The notes under the pieces are model-generated. The model worked only from the letters and a program-made list of their open reading frames with translations, was not told the DNA's origin and made no database searches. Positions 56,932 through 64,000 of a DNA stretch of 64,000 bases are shown one piece after another. Position 1 is the stretch's first letter. Each line of letters begins with the position of its first letter. This DNA is from Zanthoxylum bungeanum (lineage: Eukaryota > Streptophyta > Magnoliopsida > Sapindales > Rutaceae). The stretch spans positions 1 through 64,000 of the forward strand of contig SKCR01021382.1 in NCBI GenBank assembly GCA_019454045.1, given 5' to 3'. The translations under genes were made by a program, and so were the position numbers.

Positions 56932-59626
56932 CTACTGAAATCTCTGCTGTCGAGTATATTCCCAGAGGGCAATGGCACCACTGACATGAACATTGAGTGA
57001 CCTAACGACTCCCAATTGTGGAATCTCAATGCAAGCATCCAACATGTGGATTATGTCCACAGGTATACCCTCTTTTTCACGCCCAAGGACCAAGACCTGG
57101 CAAAAAGATGCCATGAGTTTGCTTCCGAAACACTCCCAATTTATTAATTTACTTATTTTTATATATAAATGAAAGCTTCCAATAAAAGGATTTTGAGAAC
57201 CTAAAAAAGCAAAGAGGACAAAAATAGGGGGAAGAAAGAAAGATTTAGATAATGTACCGTCTTTTTGGGAAAATTATATCGATCAAGAGGTATACTATTT
57301 GCAGTCTGCTCTAACCCCAAGATAGAGAAGCCTTCATGTTTCTTTCGCTCTAAGAAATGCTTCACGCTATTAACAGGAACTTCAACAATAGGAACCCACT
57401 TATCCGCAGTCACACTGGAAAATAAAATGCTTGTAAATGATTTGACCAGGAAATACAGTTAAAAGCTTAAAATGAATTTACTTTAAATGCCACTTACATA
57501 ACAAATATAAAAGCATTTATGAAATATCTCTTGAATAAATCTTTTAAAGAATAAATGCAACTCATAATAAATATGATAGAATGCACTTTCACAATGCGAC
57601 AATAATGACAGGTCAATAGAGCTAAATCAAACCAGTCACAATACATAGAAAATCCATCTTAATGGAGAAGCAATGCAACATCTGTGCAAGTTCCATGGGT
57701 TGTTATCCATACACTCTTTTATTGTCTCACTTAAGGCAAGAACAAAGTTATCGCACCTGAGATACTACAAATATGCTCATAAATTATACAGTTCACAAAA
57801 TTGTAGCAAATGAAATAGAGGATCCACAATAATTAAGATTCAGCAGATGGAATAAGCAGAGTTACAGAACACAGTGTATGGCATTTAAAATCAATACCTG
57901 ATGAGTTGGAACTGTTTGTCGTGTAATATGTTTGCATCTGCAATGGCTAACCCAGAAGCCTTAAATACCTGTGAGGAACAATAATTGGCATGAATGATGA
58001 ATTATAAATAAGATAAAAAAATATGCTGAAAAAGTTGGACATATAGCACCACTCATGGCAGATGGAGAGGGGGATACAGAAAAGCTAAGAAATCCCCTCA
58101 AACAAATATGTTACTTTATTCTGTAGAGAGAAACGATAGTTTAACCTACCGGCCCCCCCCAACTAAATAAGAGAATATTACACTGTTCTACCCTATAAAA
58201 AAATTGTTATGACATACTTTTCGGTACTACTAAGAATCTCATATCATGTTCAATCTTTTTTCCTAGAAACAATAGATATTGAAATACTGACACAAAAAGT
58301 AAATGTATATCTTCTATTTTATTACTAAAGTTGATCTCAGTAATATTACACTGCTCCCCTTGCCCCCAAAGATTAACATCCTGGCACTGCCCCAACCACT
58401 GCCTTATGCAGTAAATCAATAAAAAATATGATATTAACCAAGAGCATACCTCGCATGTCCGTGCCAATCCGGCAAGGTTAGGAATGCGATCAATAAATGA
58501 TGCAACAAGGACAAACTGTTGCCGACTAGCCCTCATTGTTTCCATAAAGAGACTCCTAGCATGCAATACCTGATCGAAAAGTTCATCTTCCTTTTCCATT
58601 TCTGCTTTCCACATAAAAACCAAATTACATCCACCAAGTTTACGTAGCAAATATGATAAATGTTGAAAACTGCTGCACAAATTACCTCGTCATTCAGTGA
58701 ATTTGACAAGCTTATACATACCTAGAAGCTGTTTGTAGGCTTCTCTATTTCCAAAGAAAGAACTGGAATTGTTATCTTGATTCTCATGTTTAGAGAGAGT
58801 AATTTTTTTCTGAAAATCTAAAGATGAATCTTTAGGCAGCTGGGAAAGTGTTTTTTCTTTGTCAAGGTTAGACAATATTTCTGCACAGTCAGGATCTTCA
58901 CCAATTCTTAAGCTCTCATTGTTGATAGTCACTACATCCTTTGCCATTGAACATCTCAGGTCTTCCCTGACATCCTGAAAAAATTGGAAAATGAGATTCC
59001 AAGCCAAGAAAAAGAGAAAAGAAAGCAGCACTGAGGAAGAATCCTGCTTACATTCAGAAAGTTGAGTACTTGCTCCAAGAGGGATGTTGGAACACATTCA
59101 AACTCGAGTTCCTTCATTGAAGCCCAAAAAGTAGTGAGGAAAGTTCAGAGAACCAAAACATTGTTTCAAGTCAAATGCAAAAAAATAAATAAATAAATAA
59201 ATAAAGATTCGTATTAAAGACTTTATAATACAAACATGACACTTCAATATAATAAGTACAGAAGCATTTGCACAGAAGAAGACATCTTTAGGTTTATTTT
59301 TTGGAAGCTTAACTTTAATTTTGTGATGAACCCTAAGTATTCACAGAGTCCCAGTGATCATACTTCTCTTTTAATATTTTTGGAAATTTTACAGTAATGC
59401 GTGCAAATGCATTATCTTTGGCAGAATAAGCTGGAGTCTTGGCTATTGAATTTTCTTCACCTATCATTGACCTATACTTCAGTTTCTAAAAGGATGATAT
59501 TGTAGATTCTATGGATCTTCTATCAACAGGTCTCTAACCTCAACACGATTGACAAATATTCCAGCTGGAGTAATGGACAGATTAGGATTATAGGCATCAA
59601 GATATCCTTCCATTGAGGCTCTTAAG
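56932..59626 (-). CDS. SpoU-type tRNA/rRNA 2'-O-ribose methyltransferase, TRM3/TARBP1-like, 3' exons
   Basis: Last exons of a large gene on the minus strand. Clear exons: 59626-59539 ([19 protein letters not shown]), about 59480-59345 ([20 protein letters not shown]), about 59113-59052 ([15 protein letters not shown]), 58976-58722, 58601-58450, 57968-57898, 57414-57258 and 57096-56932, ending TAG. The SpoU domain motifs are complete: [13 protein letters not shown] (motif 1, with conserved Asn and Arg), [12 protein letters not shown] (motif 2) and [20 protein letters not shown] (motif 3). Family role: S-adenosylmethionine-dependent 2'-O-methylation of guanosine in tRNA, by the trefoil-knot fold. 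The exons from 58976 down join in frame with GT-AG sites. The long N-terminal solenoid expected for the family (over 1000 residues) is not found; upstream lies a copia element, so the gene may continue beyond it or be truncated. Confidence 0.8.
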
Positions 59627-60329
59627 CTGAAACAAAAGAAAAACGTTTTATATAGTGTTATATACAGCTCAAACCATTTTTTTAAAAAGAAAGAAAATAA
59701 CCATGAAATGAAATTTTCCAAAATTTTAGTCCCATACATATACTGCATACTTGTGCAAATACAGTAAGTAGCATCACAATAGATGATAAGTTTGGAACTT
59801 TTTTCTTCTATAGTGAACATAGCAATATCTTTCTTTTTTTCTTTCATTTTTGAGAAGAAACTCAGTGTATTAAAGAAGAAAATATAAAGATTACAAAGGT
59901 GAGCTGTTCACAAATATTAACAGACATAAAAAGGGGAAGGGAAACAATAAATACAAAGCCCATCCAATAGCCCCAAAATAAACCATTATTCCCTGATCCA
60001 GAAACAATCTATACAAAATTATCCCAATTAACCCAAAACACATTCTGAATTTAATAGTATGAAGAAAAAAGAATAATCTTTAAATTTTTTTGTCACTGAA
60101 GCTCAAAGAGATGCCAAATCATCTATGTTTCTTCCTAACAATATTAATCCCAAAGGATAGCCTAGTTGGTTTGCAGTGGAAGAGATCAAAGGTTCAAATT
60201 AACTTGGGGTGGGGAGGGGTGCATGTTAACAAAAAAGTAAATAAAATAAAATTAATAATAAAATAAAATAAAATCCTAAATTGCAGATATTAACTGAACT
60301 ATAATTTTTTCGAAATGTAAATGTGTATC
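59627..60329. other. Intron or upstream region of the methyltransferase gene
   Basis: No further exon could be supported. 59880-60060 looks like an old inserted repeat (AAAGAAGAAAATATAAAGAT with scattered AACCCAAAACA), unassigned. Confidence 0.45.
60157..60275 (+). mobile_element. tRNA-derived SINE remnant
   Basis: A-box-like GGATAGCCTAGTTGG (60156-60170) and B-box-like GGTTCAAAT (60191-60199) lie about 32 bases apart, as in tRNA promoters, and are followed by an A-rich tail (AAATAAAATAAAATT). Family unknown. Confidence 0.4.
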
Positions 60330-60495
60330 TGTTAGAATTAGGAATATAATAACTAGATTGATTGCTAGAATAATTAGTATTTATGTGTAATATTTATTTT
60401 CTTATTTTGTTGTATTCTCAAGGCTACATAAAGTCGTCTCTTGTAAAAACTTTCTCAAGCAATATATATAGAGTATTCTACTCTACTTCTCTACA
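60330..60495 (+). repeat. 5' LTR of the copia element
   Basis: 166 bp, TGTTAGAATT to TTCTCTACA, followed at once by TGGTATCA. A TATA-like ATATATATAGAGTA lies near the 3' side (60461-60474). The short length is normal for small plant copia elements. Confidence 0.75.
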
Positions 60496-60963
60496 TGGTA
60501 TCAGTAGGTTGATCTTAGGGCTTTTTTTCCCTTTTTCGGTGACATAGCCGCCATTTCCATTGTCGTCGTCACTGTTCCGGTGCATCCGGCGACACCTCTG
60601 GCTTCCTTCGACTCCTTGTCAGTCGGTTATCTCAATTTCTTCGTCGGTTTCCTCCTTTGGTGTGTCCTTATCCCTGATTTTCCCAAAATACCCTCGAAAC
60701 CTTAGATTTCCCACCACCACTTTCCGCAACTTTTTTACCCAAACCGCCACCACCATCACACTGAGACGTCGCCGATCTACCCTCGTCGTGAACCACGCCG
60801 TCGTACTTAGCCCCACGCTACGTCACGCGCCACTTTTCCCTCTGTGCGTGAGTCCCACAAGCCTGCGTCTTGCCTGCGTGTGTGTGTCACGCGCTGCAGC
60901 TTGCCTCCAGCCTCTGCTTGTGGCCCTGACCAATTTTCCCTCTAGTTTTCAGAGATACTTCCT

Positions 60964-63900
60964 ATGGCTAGCGACATTCATCCCCAAGCTCTGACCTTGC
61001 CTAAATCAGGTGCCTCAATTCCTATTATTTCTGGTTCTCATGTTATTACATCTGAAAATTAATTGGCTCTTTAAATTATGTCTCTTGGTCGACATTAATT
61101 GAATTATGGTTTATGGGGCAAGGGTGTAAAGACCACTTGACCTCCAGTGAGGATGCTATACTGGATGACAAGAGGAAATCTTGGAAAAATATTGATGCTC
61201 AATTATGTAATCTCTTATGGCAATCCATTGATCATAAACTTCTTGTCATGTTTGAGACCTATAAGACTTAATACAAGTTATGGAGTAAGGCTCAAGCTTC
61301 GTATACTAATGATATCTAGAGATTTTATAATGTTGTATCCAATATGTTTCACTTGAATCAGGCAATCAGCGTGATCTGACTATGTCTGAATATATTGGTC
61401 AAATTGAATCATTGCGAGAAGAGTTCAATTCTATCTTGCCAATTACTACTACTATTGCTGAACAAAAACGCCGGCGAGAACAGTTCTTTATGGTGTTGAC
61501 TTTGCTTGGGATATGATCTGAGCTTCAGCCTCTGTTTGTGTTCAGATATTGGCCAGTGCTACTATCCCCTCTCTGGAGAATGTTTTTGCTCGACTCCTTC
61601 GAGTCTCCTCCTCTGTCGTCAATGATTCTGAGTCCCCATCCGCAGAGACTTCCATCTTAGCAGCACATGACAGTTCCAAGGGCGGTCGGGGTCCCAACCG
61701 AGGCGTGCGCCCAAAATGCACTTACTGTCATAAGCTTGGTCACCTCCGAGAGCGTTGCTATCATCTTCATGAAAAACCACATTGTCCTCCTACTGCTAAG
61801 GTTGCTCAAGTTGACAGCCCTGCATCCCCTGACTCTTCCGAGCAACCATCTCAGCAGGTAACTTTATCTAGCCCAGCTTATGCAGCTTTCCTTCAGTAAC
61901 AAGCCTCTCAGCAATCATCATCCGCCTCTGTCGCCCACACTGGTAATTATGTGGCTTGCCTCACTCAATCCTTTCCTCTAGGCCCTTGGGTTCTTGATTC
62001 CGGAGCCTCCGACCATAATTCTGGTAATCCATAATTCTTCTCCTCTTTAATCGGTTCAAATTCTCTCCCTATAGTTACCCTTCCTAATGGTTCTAAAACA
62101 GTTGCTAAGGGCAAAGGGCGAGATTCTCATGTTCCCTTTTTACCTTTGAAATCTGTTCTTTATGTACCGGGTTGTCTTTTTAATCTTCTCTCTGTCATCT
62201 TAACTGTTTTGTCACCTTTCTTAATGATTCGGTTGTTGTGCAGGACCAGAGCACGGGACAGATGATTGGTACACGACGTGAGTCACAAAGCCTCTATCAT
62301 TCTTTCACGGCCGCTCCCTTTCGTTGTTTGTGCTTCTTTTGATTCTGCCAAAGTCATCCATTGTCGTTTGGGTTACCTCAGTCTGTCCAAGCTCCAAAAG
62401 TTGGCTCCTCACCTATCTCATCAATCTTCATTTAATTGTGAGTCGTGTCAACTTGAAAAACAAACTCGTACCAAGTTTCCCAAGCGTGTCAATAATCGGG
62501 CCCTATTTAAATTAGTTCATTCTGATGTTTGAGGTCCATGTCATGTCAACTATGTTTTGGGATTTCAATATTTTGTTACATTTATTGATGATCATTCTCA
62601 CAACACTTGAATCGTGTCAACCGAGTTATTTTCGGTTTTTAACCTTTTATGTTGAGATTCAAACTCAATTTGGTGTTCATATCCGTATCTTTCGCAGTGA
62701 TAATGCTCGAAAATATTTTTTGCCCCGTTCAAAGACTTCATGTCCTCTCATGGCATTCTTTATGAGTTATCTTGTACTCACAAACCCCAACAGAATGGTA
62801 TAGCTGAACAATAAAACTAACATCGACACAGCCCGCACCCTATTAATCCACAATGATATGCCACTTCGTTTCTGGGGGGATGTTGTTCTAACTGCTTGTT
62901 ATTTAATCGATCGTATGTCTTCCTCTGTTTTGCAGAATCAAGTTCTCCACTCCACTCTGTTTCCAACTCAACCCCCCATCATCTGCCACTTCGCATATTC
63001 GATTGTGTCTGCTTTGTCCATAACCTAAAATCGGGTCAAGATTAACTAGGTGCTAAGTCTACCAAATGTATCTTCTTCGGTTACTATCGACTCCAAAAAG
63101 GGTACCGTTGTTATTCCCCTAATGATAACCGTTATATCATTTCCGCTGATGTCGCCTTCTTTGAGTCATCTCCTTTTTTCTCTCCCAATACACCGACCAT
63201 CTCACCCCTCCCGAGGTTCTTCCCATTCCATTCTACAGTCCTCCAACAGAGGAAGTGCCCTCACCTCGTCCTCTTCAGGTCTACCACCGTCGTCCTCGCC
63301 CCAATATTCTGTCGGTCTCAACACCGTCGTGGCTGACTCACAACCTGCTCCAGCTCCTCCCTATATTATAGACCTACCTACACAAAATGGTCCTATTGCC
63401 ACCCGCAAAGTTATTCGTTCCACTAGTAATCCACATCCTATTTACACATTTCTGAGTTATCATTGTTTATCTACACCATATTATACTTTTGTTTCAACCT
63501 TGTATTCTATTTCTATTCCTAAAAAGCTCAGTGGGGCACTATCACACCCAGAGTGGAAGCAGACAATGGTTGGTGAAATGGCCACCTTACACTCTAGTGG
63601 CACTTGGGATTTAGTTCCTTTACTGCTCGAAAAATCTGTAGTTGGCAGCCGGTGAGTTTATACAGTGAAGGTTGGTCCTGATTGGCAAATTGATCATCTT
63701 AAGGCTCGTGGTTGCCAAGGGGTATACACAGATATTTGGTCTGGACTATGGTGACACATTTTTTTCTGTGGCCAAGATTGCCTTTGTCTGTTTGTTTCTT
63801 TCTATGGCTGCTATGCGTCATTGGCCTCTTTATCAGCTAGACATCAAGAATTTCTTTCTCCATGGTGATCTTCAGGAAGAAGAAGTGTATATGGAGCAAC

Positions 63901-63980
63901 CACCTAGTTTTGTTGCTCAGAGGGAGTATGGATTGGTATGCTGGCTTCGACGTTCTCTTTATGGTTTAAAATAGTCTCCT
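60964..63980 (+). pseudogene. Copia gag-pol polyprotein, broken
   Basis: Gag starts MASDIHPQALTLPKSG at 60964, followed by YVSWSTLIELWFMGQG and LWQSIDHKLL. A CCHC knuckle CTYCHKLGHLRERC is at 61717-61758. Protease has WVLDSGASDH near 61990. Integrase relics: VIHCRLGYLSLSKLQKLAP (62350-62406), CESCQLEKQTRTKFPK (62437-62484), then THKPQQNGIAEQ near 62780. RT: VAKGYTQIFGLDYGDTF-like at 63705-63755, LDIKNFFLHGDLQEEEVYM at 63838-63894 and LRRSLYGLK near 63945. At least a dozen nonsense codons or shifts (60999-61080, 61270, 61318, 61899, 62034, 62532 and others). RNase H lies beyond the window. Confidence 0.8.
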
Positions 63981-64000
63981 CTTGCTTGGTTTGGGAGGTT

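Larger units (their letters stand above)
60330..64000 (+). mobile_element. Copia retrotransposon, decayed, 3' end beyond the window
   Basis: A short 5' LTR (60330-60495), TGGTATCAGTAGG primer site, then gag, CCHC, protease, integrase and RT in copia order (integrase before RT). Many stops and frame breaks. The element lies just upstream of the truncated methyltransferase exons and may separate them from the rest of the gene. Confidence 0.85.

Noticed and set aside
60560..60963. Open frame upstream of copia gag
   Set aside because: Ser/Pro/Arg-rich low-complexity translation without motifs; it reads as the untranslated leader. Gag-like wording begins at 60964.
1..64000. CRISPR arrays, bacterial operons, functional tRNA genes
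   Set aside because: No regular spacer-repeat arrays, no ribosome-binding-site gene clusters and no convincing full tRNA cloverleaf were seen. The window is plant nuclear DNA.

Overview
The window looks like a gene-poor, transposon-rich piece of an angiosperm nuclear genome, probably a eudicot. It is strongly AT-rich. It carries Ty3/gypsy, Ty1/copia, CACTA, hAT, MITE and SINE sequences, a decayed nuclear copy of plastid 5S rRNA, and plant genes split by introns. No prokaryotic operons, rRNA arrays or CRISPR arrays were seen. All family calls come from reading motifs by eye; no database search was run.

Layout. 1-9982: the 3' end and long 3' LTR of a copia-like element whose body lies left of the window. 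It is split by a young, nearly complete CRM-like gypsy element (896-7753). 9983-27803: two opposed copies of one Athila-like gypsy family. The plus copy (9983-15461) is old and full of stops. A second copy of the copia-like LTR begins inside its last ORF (15462) and appears to resume at 26628-27803. Between these lies the minus-strand Athila copy (about 16200-26627), which has lost RT, RNase H and most of integrase. It keeps a cysteine-rich ORF resembling flexivirus nucleic-acid-binding proteins and, next to it, an intronless LOG-type cytokinin-activating enzyme ORF. A CACTA transposon (17258-20720) splits the LOG ORF cleanly.

27804-36353: a duplicated block, a chromovirus LTR with an integrase fragment (29681-32580), and a CACTA-like element (33327-35632) around exons of an unidentified gene. 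36354-45460: an LTR of the same family as 29681-31643, loaded with a solo LTR (perfect 5-bp target duplication), a hAT transposon (near-perfect 8-bp duplication) and a second, truncated solo LTR. 45460-49717: mostly empty, with a small copia LTR/leader and a MITE.

49718-60329 is the genic part: a four-exon gene of unknown function (184 aa) whose second intron holds a SINE and plastid-derived DNA; a foldback element; a CACTA relic; a broken subtilase; and the intact 3' exons of a TRM3/TARBP1-type SpoU RNA methyltransferase. 60330-64000 is a decayed copia element running off the window.

The most unusual content is the Athila-like family, which pairs a virus-like zinc-binding ORF with a captured hormone gene in the position where Athila elements usually carry an env-like ORF.
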